Positions 37,816-46,561 of a DNA stretch of 64,000 nucleotides are shown one piece after another (position 1 is the first letter of the stretch; the number at the start of each line of letters is the position of its first letter). The translations under genes and the position numbers were made by a program. Origin of the DNA: Veillonella sp. VA142 (GTDB lineage Bacteria > Bacillota > Negativicutes > Veillonellales > Veillonellaceae); NCBI RefSeq assembly GCF_003992135.1, contig NZ_RQVN01000006.1, positions 1 through 64,000 on the forward strand, given 5' to 3'. The notes below the pieces were generated by a model. The model had not been told where the DNA came from. It worked only from the letters and a program-made list of their open reading frames with translations, and ran no database searches.

Positions 37816-37885
37816 TATTATTCCTCCTATGTGCAAATCCACTAAGGGGGCTAGGCCCCCTTTCGTGGTGCATAAGTGCTAAGAC

Positions 37886-38116
37886 TTATTTTGTAGAATC
37901 GATGTAATCAACTGTGTCTTTTACAGTTTTGATTTTTTCAGCAACATCATCAGGGATTTCAATATTGAATTCCTCTTCAAATGCCATGATCAATTCAACG
38001 ATGTCAAGAGAGTCAGCGCCCAAATCATCGATGAAAGTGGAATCGATAGCCACTTCAGATTCGTCAACGCCTAATTGTTCAACAACAATAGCTTTTACTT
38101 TGTCAAATGTGCTCAT
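37886..38116 (-). CDS. acpP: Acyl carrier protein
   Basis: 76 aa from ATG 38116 (AAAGGAGG 8 nt upstream; a GTG 9 nt earlier lies inside the spacer). Four-helix acidic carrier with the phosphopantetheine serine S36 in [12 protein letters not shown]. Carries acyl chains between the Fab enzymes of this operon. A small conspicuous hairpin between acpP and the next gene (about 37844-37872, GGGGGC/GCCCCC-like) may modulate expression. Confidence 0.97.
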   Translation of the reverse strand: MSTFDKVKAIVVEQLGVDESEVAIDSTFIDDLGADSLDIVELIMAFEEEFNIEIPDDVAEKIKTVKDTVDYIDSTK

Positions 38117-38160
38117 TACGTACACCTCCTTTCATGTAGTCTATGTATAGGATCTTGCGT

Positions 38161-38904
38161 TTACATCACCATTCCGCCGTCTACATTGAGAACTTGGCCA
38201 GTAACATAACTTGCAAAGTCAGACGCTAAAAACGTTACTACACTAGCAATTTCTTCCGGTTGACCCATGCGGCCAAATGGAATACTAGCTGCAATACCTT
38301 CTTTAATTTTTTCAGGCAATACATCTGTCATCGCTGTTTCGATGAAGCCAGGTGCTATTGCATTGACAGTAATGCCACGTGCTGCTAATTCTTTTGCACA
38401 TGTTTTAGTAAAGCCAATTACCCCTGCTTTAGCAGCGGCATAATTGGCCTGGCCCACATTACCTGTCACACCTGATACAGATGTCATGTTGATAATGCGT
38501 CCAGAACGTTGTTTTACCATGATTTTAGCCACAGCTTTAGAAACTAAGTATACTCCTTTTAAGTTGATATTTAATACATCGTCCCAATCAGAATCTTTCA
38601 TACGGATCAACAATCCATCACGAGTAATCCCTGCATTGTTTACAAGAATATCAATATGACCGAATGCTGCATAAGCTTCATCCACCATAGCTTGAACTTC
38701 TTCAGCATTACTTACATCAGCTTTAATTTTTAACGCTTTACGTCCTAATGCTTCAATTTTTTCTACAGTTTCATCGGCTACAGCCTCATTACCAATAAAG
38801 TTTACAACAATATCTGCTCCTGCTTTTGCTAACTCGATAGCGGTTGCTTGTCCAATGCCTCGAGAAGCGCCTGTTACTAGAGCTACTTTACCTGTTAAAT
38901 CCAT
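38161..38904 (-). CDS. fabG: 3-oxoacyl-[ACP] reductase
   Basis: 247-aa short-chain dehydrogenase from ATG 38904 (AAGGAG upstream; an extension to 38928 would overlap fabD). NADPH motif TGASRGIG, NNAG, and the Ser-Tyr-Lys triad in MTSVSGVTGNVGQANYAAAKAG; the C-terminus YVTGQVLNVDGGMVM is typical. Reduces 3-oxoacyl-ACP. One nt after fabD. Confidence 0.96.
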   Translation of the reverse strand: MDLTGKVALVTGASRGIGQATAIELAKAGADIVVNFIGNEAVADETVEKIEALGRKALKIKADVSNAEEVQAMVDEAYAAFGHIDILVNNAGITRDGLLIRMKDSDWDDVLNINLKGVYLVSKAVAKIMVKQRSGRIINMTSVSGVTGNVGQANYAAAKAGVIGFTKTCAKELAARGITVNAIAPGFIETAMTDVLPEKIKEGIAASIPFGRMGQPEEIASVVTFLASDFASYVTGQVLNVDGGMVM

Positions 38905-38905
38905 C

Positions 38906-39844
38906 TTATTCTCCTTGTAAGAATGCAATCGCTGCTGCTAAGGATGATTCATCTTCAACATTGGCTAATTCCATTGCTTTGTTAATTTTCTTTGTGAAAC
39001 CTGTTAATACTTTTCCAGGGCCTACTTCAACAAATCGAGTTACCCCAAAGTTTATCATAGTAGCTACGCAATCCTCCCAAAGTACCGGTGCTGCTGCTTG
39101 TTTAACTAAGGCTGCTTTAATAGTAGCCCCATCTGTTAGGATTTCCCCTGTAATATTTGCTACTACTGGAATTTGAGCATTCTTCACTTCGATTTTATCT
39201 AATTCTTCTTGTAAGCGTTTCGCTGCTGGTTCCATCAAACGACTATGGAAAGGCGCACTAACTGGTAACATAACAGCACGCTTAGCCCCAGCTTCTTTCA
39301 TTTTTTCAGCTGCCACTTCTACAGCTTTTGTAGCACCGGCGATCACAATTTGTCCTGGGCAATTAAAGTTAACCGCTTGTACAGATCCTACAGTATCGTT
39401 CACTTCACCACAGATGCGAACTACTTCTTCACGTGGTAATGCTAAGATAGCTGCCATGGCACCTTCGCCCAATGGCACCGCTTCTTGCATGTATTCGCCA
39501 CGTTTATGCACTACATAGACAGCCTCTTTAAAGTCAAGAACCCCGGCTGCTACTAGAGCACTATATTCACCAAGACTATGTCCACCTACAATATCAGGTG
39601 TAAAATCTTTTTCTTTTAATACTTCATAGCACGCCACACTAGCTGTTAAAATAGCAGGTTGTGTGTTTGCTGTTTTTACTAATTCCGTATCTGGCCCTTC
39701 AAAACATAATTGTGAAATGGAATATCCCAATGCTTCATCTGCTTGTGCAAAACGCTCTCTTACAATAGGGTACGCTTCGTACAAATCTTTCAACATACCT
39801 ACTTTTTGAGACCCTTGACCTGGGAATACAAATGCTGTTTTCAT
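38906..39844 (-). CDS. fabD: Malonyl-CoA:ACP transacylase
   Basis: 312-aa alpha/beta hydrolase-like enzyme that loads malonate on ACP. FVFPGQGSQ at the N-terminus, nucleophile Ser in GHSLGEYSAL (about residue 90), catalytic His in APFHSRLM (about 200). RBS GGAGG. Standard length and order (fabK-fabD-fabG). Confidence 0.97.
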   Translation of the reverse strand: MKTAFVFPGQGSQKVGMLKDLYEAYPIVRERFAQADEALGYSISQLCFEGPDTELVKTANTQPAILTASVACYEVLKEKDFTPDIVGGHSLGEYSALVAAGVLDFKEAVYVVHKRGEYMQEAVPLGEGAMAAILALPREEVVRICGEVNDTVGSVQAVNFNCPGQIVIAGATKAVEVAAEKMKEAGAKRAVMLPVSAPFHSRLMEPAAKRLQEELDKIEVKNAQIPVVANITGEILTDGATIKAALVKQAAAPVLWEDCVATMINFGVTRFVEVGPGKVLTGFTKKINKAMELANVEDESSLAAAIAFLQGE

Positions 39845-39859
39845 AAGCTTTCCTCCTGC

Positions 39860-40804
39860 TTATCGGATAACAGATTTCAAGTTCAACATAACTTCTTCTG
39901 CTTCACGAACAATATCTTGAATAATTGTTGCGCAAGGTTTTACGTCAGTCAACATACCTGCAATTTGTCCAATCATAACGGAACCGTTTTTAGTTTCCCC
40001 TTCAATAGCAGCTTTTCTAAGTGTACCAGCACCTAGATTTTCAAGAGCTTCTTTTGGTGCACCACTGAACTCAAGGGATTGATATTTACGAGCTAATAAG
40101 TTTTCAATGATACGAACTGGGTGTCCAGTTGTCAAGCCTGTCATCACTGTGGAGCGATCTTTCGCCTTTAATACAGCTTCTTTATAGTTTTCATGAGCAA
40201 TACATTCTTCAGATACTACGAAACGAGAACCCATTTGAACGGCACTAGCGCCCAATGCTAAGGCTGCTGCCATACCGCGACCATCGGCAATACCACCAGC
40301 CGCAATCACCGGTACATCCACTGCATCAACAATTTGAGGAATTAAACACATAGTAGTAATATCCCCTACGTGACCGCCAGACTCAGTACCTTCTGCGATA
40401 ACTGCATCAATGCCACCACGAAGTAGCCGTTTTGCTAAGAGTACAGAGGCTACTACTGGAATTACTTTAGTACCGATTTCTTTGAAAGCTGGTACCCATG
40501 TAGATGGGTTCCCTGCTCCTGTTGTGATTACTGGAACGCGCTCTTCTAAGGCTACTTCCATTACTTCATTCACAAATGGAGACATCAACATGATGTTACA
40601 ACCATATGGTTTATTAGTGCGTTCTTTCAATTTATGAATTTCTGCACGGAATACATCTGGAGGCATATGACCTGCACCAATGATTCCCAAACCGCCTGCC
40701 TCAGACACAGCAGCTGCTAATTCAGCTGTACCTAACCAAGCCATACCACCTTGAAGAACGGGATACTCTATCCCTAACAAATCACAAATATCAGTCTTAA
40801 TCAT
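39860..40804 (-). CDS. fabK: Enoyl-[ACP] reductase II
   Basis: 314-aa FMN TIM-barrel enzyme reducing the enoyl-ACP double bond, triclosan-resistant type. PVLQGGMAWLG, MLMSPFV, TTGAGNPS, AEGTESGGHVG, AAGGIADGRGM and GASAVQMGSRF match FabK. Adjacent to fabH and fabD in the order seen in Streptococcus and related Firmicutes. No fabI is in the window. Confidence 0.93.
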   Translation of the reverse strand: MIKTDICDLLGIEYPVLQGGMAWLGTAELAAAVSEAGGLGIIGAGHMPPDVFRAEIHKLKERTNKPYGCNIMLMSPFVNEVMEVALEERVPVITTGAGNPSTWVPAFKEIGTKVIPVVASVLLAKRLLRGGIDAVIAEGTESGGHVGDITTMCLIPQIVDAVDVPVIAAGGIADGRGMAAALALGASAVQMGSRFVVSEECIAHENYKEAVLKAKDRSTVMTGLTTGHPVRIIENLLARKYQSLEFSGAPKEALENLGAGTLRKAAIEGETKNGSVMIGQIAGMLTDVKPCATIIQDIVREAEEVMLNLKSVIR

Positions 40805-40814
40805 CTTTTCCTCC

Positions 40815-41810
40815 TTAGCACCATTTCATTACTAGACTTGCCCAAGTTAATCCTGCACCAAATCCAGCAACGGCAAGATTATCACCTTTCTGTAATTGTC
40901 CTGCACGCACTGCTTCATCTAGAGCAATCGCAATGGATGCTGCTGATGTGTTTCCATACTTAGGTAAATTAATAAATACTTTATCTTCTGTCAGATGCAA
41001 ACGATCTGCTGCAGATTTGATAATACGGGTATTCGCTTGATGTGGAATAAAGAAATCTAATTCATCCACTTTCATATTGGCCATTTCTAAGGCTTTCAAT
41101 ACGGTTTTGCCCATTGTTTTTACGGCAAATTTATATACCTCTTGTCCATTCATATGAATGAAAGTAAGTCCTTCTTCACGTCGTTCCGTAGTCGGTGGTA
41201 ATGCTGTTCCACCTGATGGAATACATAGATGCATTCCACCACTTCCATCAGCACCCATATCCATACCGAGCATACCATAGCCTGCTTCTACTGTAGACAC
41301 CACAGCAGCTCCAGCACCGTCTCCAAAAAGAACACATGTATTGCGATCTTCCCAGTTTACTACTCGCGATAATACTTCTACACCTATGACTAGGACATTT
41401 TTAAACAATCCTGCATTGATATAGGAACTAGCTGTAATCAGAGAGTATACATATCCTGAGCACGCAGCAGACAAATCAAAGGCTGCCGCTTTCGTAGCTC
41501 CTAGATTAGCTTGTACTAAACATGCTGTAGATGGAATTGCCATATCGCCTGTTAATGTGGCAACGATGATACAATCAATATCTTCTGCTGTTAACTTAGC
41601 TGCTTCTAAAGCTTTTTTTGCTGCTTCCGTAGCCATATCCGAAGCATTTACACCTTCTGGTGCAATTCTACGTTCTTTAATGCCGGTTCGTTCTTGAATC
41701 CAAGCATCGCTGGTATCTACCATTGTTTCTAAGTCCGCATTTGTAAGAACTTTTTCTGGCACATAACTACCGGTACCAATAATTCCGACTGGCTTATTCA
41801 GCATTGTCAT
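40815..41810 (-). CDS. fabH: 3-oxoacyl-[ACP] synthase III
   Basis: 331-aa initiation condensing enzyme (acetyl-CoA plus malonyl-ACP). Catalytic Cys in FDLSAACSGYVYSL, His in FFIPHQANTRI, Asn in KYGNTSAASI. The start overlaps the end of plsX by 17 nt; ATG 41804 is an alternative 6 nt downstream. Confidence 0.96.
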   Translation of the reverse strand: MTMLNKPVGIIGTGSYVPEKVLTNADLETMVDTSDAWIQERTGIKERRIAPEGVNASDMATEAAKKALEAAKLTAEDIDCIIVATLTGDMAIPSTACLVQANLGATKAAAFDLSAACSGYVYSLITASSYINAGLFKNVLVIGVEVLSRVVNWEDRNTCVLFGDGAGAAVVSTVEAGYGMLGMDMGADGSGGMHLCIPSGGTALPPTTERREEGLTFIHMNGQEVYKFAVKTMGKTVLKALEMANMKVDELDFFIPHQANTRIIKSAADRLHLTEDKVFINLPKYGNTSAASIAIALDEAVRAGQLQKGDNLAVAGFGAGLTWASLVMKWC

Positions 41811-42822
41811 ATGTTAGGGTCCCTTCTTCTTCAATACTAGAGGAAATATGTTCAATCAATTTCCGATCTACCAAATCTCCAGCAATTTTAATAGCTGTCA
41901 TAATTTCCTTAGCCTTTGAGCTACCATGGCAAATGATAAATACACCATTTACTCCTAACAACGGAGCGCCGCCATTTTCTGTATGATCTAGTCGTTTTTT
42001 TATTTTCTTAAACACAGGAACGATTAATAATGCTCCCAGTTTAGAGATAATACTACTTTGTTTAATACCCTCTTTTAGAATATCTTGCACTACAGATACA
42101 AGACCTTCCGCAAACTTGAGCACCACATTGCCTACAAATCCATCACAAACTACTACATCTACTGTTCCTTTTGGAATATCGCGACCTTCTACATTTCCTT
42201 TGAAAGGAATTGTTTTTAGTTGTTGCAGTAAAGGATATGTTTCTAACACAACTTCATTACCTTTGGTCGATTCTTCACCAATATTCAGCAAACCTACTGT
42301 TGGGTTAGGTTTACCAAGTAACAACTGTGCATAGTTATATCCCATGATAGCCCCTTGCACTAAATGTTTCGGTTTACTATTCGCATTAGCACCGGAATCT
42401 AACATAATCGTTACACCATTCGCTGTTGGTAATGGTGTAGCAATACACGGACGTTCGATCCCTTTGATTCTCCCCAATCCCAACAAAGCTGATGCCACAG
42501 CTGCCCCAGTGCTGCCTGGCGCGATAACTGCATCGCAAACCTTATCACGAACTAAACGTGTAGCAACTGCAACAGATGCATCCTTTTTCTTGCGTAGCGC
42601 AATACTAGGATGCTCATGCATTTCAATAACTTCACTAGCATGATGAATTGAAATTCGTGGATTTTCCAGTTCACCTTCTGCTTCTAAAATTTCTTTTATT
42701 TTGTTTTCATCACCGACAAGCACGATATCCATAGTATCATATTCGTGCACAGCGGCAATAGAGCCTAAGACTATTTCGAGGGGAGCAAAATCGCCACCCA
42801 TAGCATCTACTGCAATCTTCAT
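41794..42822 (-). CDS. plsX: Phosphate acyltransferase PlsX
   Basis: 342 aa. Makes acyl-phosphate from acyl-ACP for glycerolipid synthesis. N-terminal MKIAVDAMGGDFAPLEIVLG, then APGSTGAAVASALLGLGRI, MLDSGANANSKP, NIGEESTKGNEV and CDGFVGNVVLKFAEG. In the classic fapR-plsX-fab order. RBS AAAGGTG. Confidence 0.96.
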   Translation of the reverse strand: MKIAVDAMGGDFAPLEIVLGSIAAVHEYDTMDIVLVGDENKIKEILEAEGELENPRISIHHASEVIEMHEHPSIALRKKKDASVAVATRLVRDKVCDAVIAPGSTGAAVASALLGLGRIKGIERPCIATPLPTANGVTIMLDSGANANSKPKHLVQGAIMGYNYAQLLLGKPNPTVGLLNIGEESTKGNEVVLETYPLLQQLKTIPFKGNVEGRDIPKGTVDVVVCDGFVGNVVLKFAEGLVSVVQDILKEGIKQSSIISKLGALLIVPVFKKIKKRLDHTENGGAPLLGVNGVFIICHGSSKAKEIMTAIKIAGDLVDRKLIEHISSSIEEEGTLTYDNAE

Positions 42823-42831
42823 AGTTCACCT

Positions 42832-43386
42832 TTATTCTATCACAGATTCCATAATGAATTTAGCGCGAAACACCTCTTTTATGTTATCTTTGATTGTTAC
42901 TTTTATAAAGAATTTTTCTCCTCGTTGTCGCACTAACTCTGCTTTCGCCGCCAAATTGACATCACTCTTTACGAGACTTTTATATTTAATGTTACCAACA
43001 CCAGCAATCATCGTAGGAACTCCTACAATGGCTCTTGCCAACGAGTTAGCCTGCGCATATAAATATTGTGCCTCTACGTAACCAGAACGATCTAGCATGT
43101 CTTTTGTAGTGCGAAGAACACTGATGCCGTATTGTCCTACTGCTAAATCAATGACATCTCCTACCACATCTGCCCGATCAATATGCTGTCGGTCATCAGA
43201 ATGCTCCTGTGCCATCGCCTTAATCCGTTCACGCAATTCAGGAATACCTAGAGCCAAACGATCCAATCGAATGGTAGGAACACTGACACCAAAATATGTG
43301 GCCAATTCCTCATCTGTCGTGAAGGGACTTATATTCAGTTTTTCGCGCAATAACTGTTGTCGTTCTTCCTTCTTTATACGACTCAT
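42832..43386 (-). CDS. fapR: Fatty-acid biosynthesis repressor FapR
   Basis: About 184 aa from ATG 43386 (AAAGGTGG upstream; the longer frame begins with TTG at 43407 without a ribosome site). N-terminal helix-turn-helix of DeoR type (TDEELATYFGVSVPTIRLDRLALGIPELR) and a C-terminal hot-dog domain that in Bacillus binds malonyl-CoA, releasing DNA. First gene of the operon it presumably represses; a palindrome sits at its predicted transcription start. Confidence 0.92.
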   Translation of the reverse strand: MSRIKKEERQQLLREKLNISPFTTDEELATYFGVSVPTIRLDRLALGIPELRERIKAMAQEHSDDRQHIDRADVVGDVIDLAVGQYGISVLRTTKDMLDRSGYVEAQYLYAQANSLARAIVGVPTMIAGVGNIKYKSLVKSDVNLAAKAELVRQRGEKFFIKVTIKDNIKEVFRAKFIMESVIE

Positions 43387-43405
43387 ATAACCACCTTTTA
43401 TGACC

Positions 43406-43419
43406 AAGTAATAATACTT
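43406..43419. promoter_or_regulatory. Candidate FapR operator
   Basis: AAGTA-ATAA-TACTT, a perfect 5-bp inverted repeat located at about +1 to +14 of the predicted fapR transcript. The AGTA...TACT core resembles the Bacillus FapR site, but the centre is 4 nt instead of 5, and the flanks differ. Confidence 0.5.
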
Positions 43420-43426
43420 CCATACA

Positions 43427-43456
43427 ATTATACTCTAAAGTGATAATAGCATGCAA
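43427..43456 (-). promoter_or_regulatory. Promoter of the fapR-plsX-fab operon
   Basis: Minus strand TTGCAT (43451-43456), 18 nt, TATAAT (43427-43432), about 40 nt before the fapR ATG. Confidence 0.7.
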
Positions 43457-43470
43457 GCTTTTCTTGATTG

Positions 43471-43489
43471 CTATGCAAAATATGCATAG
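43471..43489 (-). terminator. Weak hairpin after the passenger-like gene
   Basis: A 7-bp stem CTATGCA/TGCATAG directly after the stop codon; no U tract, so termination is doubtful. Confidence 0.3.
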
Positions 43490-44635
43490 TTATTTGAGAA
43501 TAGTCACTTTTCCTTCATTGATTTTTACTTGGATTGGTGAGCTTCCATCCGATGCATTAGGTCTATGGTCTATTACTTTAATATACCCTTTTACCACTTC
43601 CACCACGATAGGATATACATCTTCTTGGTAAATGATACCTGCTGTTTCTGGAGTATCTCCACCAATGATGTTCTGAATGTGACTTCCTGTGAAAGTATAG
43701 TCTTTGCCTGTAGCCAATACCTCTTCATGATTAGTACGATGTCGTTTAGCACCTATCCATTGATTATGCCAAATGGCATTATTTTTTAATATCAAGGTAA
43801 TCCCTGATTGATGAGGGTTGTTGCCACTCTCAGAAAATTCGTTTAAGGCTCCTCCAGTCCAACTGGAGTCTTCTGTACCTAAGTTCATCACAATATAGGA
43901 ACCATGACGCCCTGGATTAGGGTTCAGTCCATAATTTTTATTGAGCACACCAAGATTGCCCCTCACTTGCACTGTCGGATACTGAACAACCTTCTCCTCA
44001 GAGGAATTGATTCCTCCTGCATAGGTATCAGCTAATCGACTTATACCAACCCCTATACTACCTTCTTCTACAATAACGCCATATACATCAGCTCGTTGGA
44101 AGGGCATCGTGTCAATTGTTACAGGGCCATCCAAAGTAATATAGCTATCTTTGTTCGCTTGCACGCCATTACCAACGGCATGAATTACAGTAGGGCCGTG
44201 GACAACAACCTTTGTGTCATATTTTGGTTCATCAAATTGTTTGCGCCCAAACCCTGCATAAATGCCACTCATGTAATAATGTGCCATCTCATCCACTTGG
44301 TCATAAGGGATTGCATTTTTCACATCAATATACAAACCCTTATCCACTGTTACCTTCGTACCATCCAACACATACATACCAGTTACATTATGATACTTAT
44401 CCAACTCCTTATCATAACCTACACCACTCACTTGCAGATACAATCCCTCAGGATATTGTAATACCTCATGATATTTACGCATACCCAAAGCACGTCCTGT
44501 AGTCTGCACAGTAATACGTTCTGGCTGGGTTACAATAGATTCATACACCGTGTCAGCTGAAGTACCGTACACACTAGGCAATAGACTCAAACAACCTAGT
44601 ATCATTCCTATTGTGAGATTTCTACTATATATCAT
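43490..44635 (-). CDS. Secreted autotransporter-passenger-like protein lacking a barrel
   Basis: About 381 aa from ATG 44635 (AAGGGG upstream; a GTG at 44653 is in frame but lacks a site). A signal peptide is clear: basic N-terminus, hydrophobic core (LTIGMILGCLSLLPSV), small residues before the cut near YGTSA. The rest alternates short beta-like segments with Gly/Asn turns (VTVDKGLYIDV, ITLDGPVTIDT, PTVQVRGNLGVLN, ITLILKNNAIW), the look of a beta-helical adhesin or autotransporter passenger. No C-terminal barrel or terminal aromatic residue is present. Family not identified; substrate and partner unknown. Confidence 0.65.
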   Translation of the reverse strand: MIYSRNLTIGMILGCLSLLPSVYGTSADTVYESIVTQPERITVQTTGRALGMRKYHEVLQYPEGLYLQVSGVGYDKELDKYHNVTGMYVLDGTKVTVDKGLYIDVKNAIPYDQVDEMAHYYMSGIYAGFGRKQFDEPKYDTKVVVHGPTVIHAVGNGVQANKDSYITLDGPVTIDTMPFQRADVYGVIVEEGSIGVGISRLADTYAGGINSSEEKVVQYPTVQVRGNLGVLNKNYGLNPNPGRHGSYIVMNLGTEDSSWTGGALNEFSESGNNPHQSGITLILKNNAIWHNQWIGAKRHRTNHEEVLATGKDYTFTGSHIQNIIGGDTPETAGIIYQEDVYPIVVEVVKGYIKVIDHRPNASDGSSPIQVKINEGKVTILK

Positions 44636-44683
44636 ATATATCCCCTTTTGCACACCATGCCATTATCTAATAGTATATATTCT

Positions 44684-44692
44684 AGTATACCA
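44684..44692 (-). promoter_or_regulatory. Extended -10 of the passenger-like gene
   Basis: Minus strand TGG followed by TATACT (44684-44689), about 50 nt before the start codon; no good -35. Confidence 0.45.
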
Positions 44693-44865
44693 TTGGCCTA
44701 GACCATTGCCTATGGTAGTATTATTCGGATTCGGCATACAACATATAGTATCTTTTAAAAATAGGGCTATATCGAAATATCTTTATTCATTACTTTTATT
44801 TTTTATAAATACAATATGCCAACAACAGGTATCACTTAATTCTCTTTACCTGTTGCAATATTAAA

Positions 44866-44935
44866 ATAGAGGAAAGTCGATACTTTTTTAATCAACTTTC
44901 CTCTATTGTATTGGGAGCTATTTTGTTACAGCTCC
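44866..44935 (-). terminator. Double-hairpin terminator after pcp
   Basis: First hairpin on the minus strand GGAGCT/AGCTCC (44914-44935), then a 12-bp stem ACTTTCCTCTAT/ATAGAGGAAAGT (44866-44906) followed by UUUUAAU. A related copy lies at 47405-47463. Confidence 0.8.
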
Positions 44936-44950
44936 TTTACTCATTTAATA

Positions 44951-45607
44951 TTAATCATGTGGTTTCACGTAGTCTTTTGGCAATACTACTTCATACTCTT
45001 TACCTGTTGCAATGGTATCTACCATGCACCGTAAGCCTTTAATAACAACTTCTTTTGCCATACTGGGTTGACCAGGCTTTGTTACTACTTGCGATGGTAA
45101 ATACGGAATATGTACAAAACCACAGCGGATGCCTTTATCATGCACTTCATAAGATACGCCATAAAAAATATGATTACATACGAAGGTTCCTGCTGTGTTT
45201 GATATACTTGCAGGAATCCCCGCATGTTGCAATCCACTCACCATATGCTTGATTGGTAATGTAGCAAAATAAGCAGGATTGCCCTCTTTCACAATAGCTT
45301 CATCTTTTGGCTGATTCCCTTTATTATCAGGAATACGAAAATCATCTACATTGATTGCCACACGTTCTACAGTTATATCAGGGCGCCCTCCAGCTTGTCC
45401 CACAAGCATAATTGCTTCAGGATTATATTCTTGAATAGCTTCCCGAACAGTCTCAATGCTATCATATCGCACTGTAGGAATCATTTTTGTAACTACTGTA
45501 TATCCATTAGATGTATACCCATTAAGTTCTTTGACTGCCTCCCACGCTGGGTTAATAGGTTCTCCACCAAATGGGTCAAACCCTGTAAGTAATATTGTTT
45601 TCATCAT
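44951..45607 (-). CDS. pcp: Pyroglutamyl-peptidase I
   Basis: 218-aa cytosolic cysteine peptidase (family C15) that removes N-terminal pyroglutamate. LLTGFDPFGGEPINPAWEAV at the start, catalytic Glu in TVERVAINVDDFRIPDN (about 80), Cys in NTAGTFVCNHIFYG (about 143), His in GFVHIPYLP (about 167). ATG 45604 is an equally good start. Last gene of the DUF969-DUF979-pcp operon, which suggests that the membrane pair handles pyroglutamate or pyroglutamyl peptides. Confidence 0.95.
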   Translation of the reverse strand: MMKTILLTGFDPFGGEPINPAWEAVKELNGYTSNGYTVVTKMIPTVRYDSIETVREAIQEYNPEAIMLVGQAGGRPDITVERVAINVDDFRIPDNKGNQPKDEAIVKEGNPAYFATLPIKHMVSGLQHAGIPASISNTAGTFVCNHIFYGVSYEVHDKGIRCGFVHIPYLPSQVVTKPGQPSMAKEVVIKGLRCMVDTIATGKEYEVVLPKDYVKPHD

Positions 45608-45620
45608 ATGACTCCTTTAT

Positions 45621-46550
45621 TTAAAAGATTACTAAATAATACATAATTAAAATATTAACTACTAATAATGCCATAGCAATAGGCCACTGTGCTTTAATAA
45701 CTCCATATTGATCTTTCATTTCTAAAAGAGCCGTAGGTACAATATTAAAATTCGCTGCCATAGGTGTAACTAATGTTCCGCAATAGCCTGCTAACATGGC
45801 AACAGGACCAATATAAGCAGGGTTTGCACCATGCATTTGAATTAACATCGGAATACCAATACCCGTAGTCATCATGGCAAAAGCAGCAAAAGCATTCCCC
45901 ATTACAATTGTAAATATAGCCATACCTATACAATACGTGGCCACTACCGCAAAAATATTCTCTACAGGGATAACACTAGATATGCCGGTTGCAATCACTT
46001 GTCCAACTCCTGCAAGACCGAATACATAGCCTAATGCTGCTAGTAATTGTGATAAGATAGCAGTCCAGCCAATGGCATCAATCAAGCGTCTACCTTCATT
46101 AAAACCTTGATGAATAGATACACGTGTCAATCCAAATGCTAATAATAATGCTGCAATCGCGGCAATCCCTAACCCTACTAAAGCACCTAATTTTGTAAAG
46201 ATACCAATGATAAAAGTGACAATTCCAACTAATAAAGCTGGCACAAATATAGCATTACCAATCCGTTCAGATTCAGACTGTTTCATCTCCATAGTAGATT
46301 CGTTATAGCTTCCTTTACCTAACTGTTTTGTAGCTACAATAACAGCTAAAGCAATAACCATCCAACCGTTAATTTCATCAGGAATATACTTACCAAAAAT
46401 AAAACTAATTCCGTAAATCAACCAAAATAATCCTGTGCCAAAACGTTTCGAATTTGTTGTATCCATAAAAGATAATATTGAAACGACAATCAAAATAATA
46501 CCTGTTAAAATATATATTAATTCCAATGCAGGTAACCCAAATAGTTCCAT
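45621..46550 (-). CDS. DUF979 membrane protein
   Basis: 309-aa polytopic inner-membrane protein with about nine hydrophobic segments and a short cytosolic loop (GKGSYNESTMEMKQSESERIG, about residues 78-98). It matches the DUF979 family in my reading, which is nearly always paired with DUF969 and often linked with pcp or 5-oxoprolinase genes. Probable permease subunit; substrate inferred to be 5-oxoproline or related. Eleven nt after the DUF969 gene. Confidence 0.75.
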   Translation of the reverse strand: MELFGLPALELIYILTGIILIVVSILSFMDTTNSKRFGTGLFWLIYGISFIFGKYIPDEINGWMVIALAVIVATKQLGKGSYNESTMEMKQSESERIGNAIFVPALLVGIVTFIIGIFTKLGALVGLGIAAIAALLLAFGLTRVSIHQGFNEGRRLIDAIGWTAILSQLLAALGYVFGLAGVGQVIATGISSVIPVENIFAVVATYCIGMAIFTIVMGNAFAAFAMMTTGIGIPMLIQMHGANPAYIGPVAMLAGYCGTLVTPMAANFNIVPTALLEMKDQYGVIKAQWPIAMALLVVNILIMYYLVIF

Positions 46551-46561
46551 TATTGTACCTC

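Larger units (their letters stand above)
44636..44950. other. Intergenic region with promoter and double terminator
   Basis: About 315 bp, no credible gene. It holds an extended -10 for the passenger-like gene, an interrupted palindrome (about 44692-44718, CCATTGGCCTAGACCATTGCC-like), and the pcp terminator block. Confidence 0.7.
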
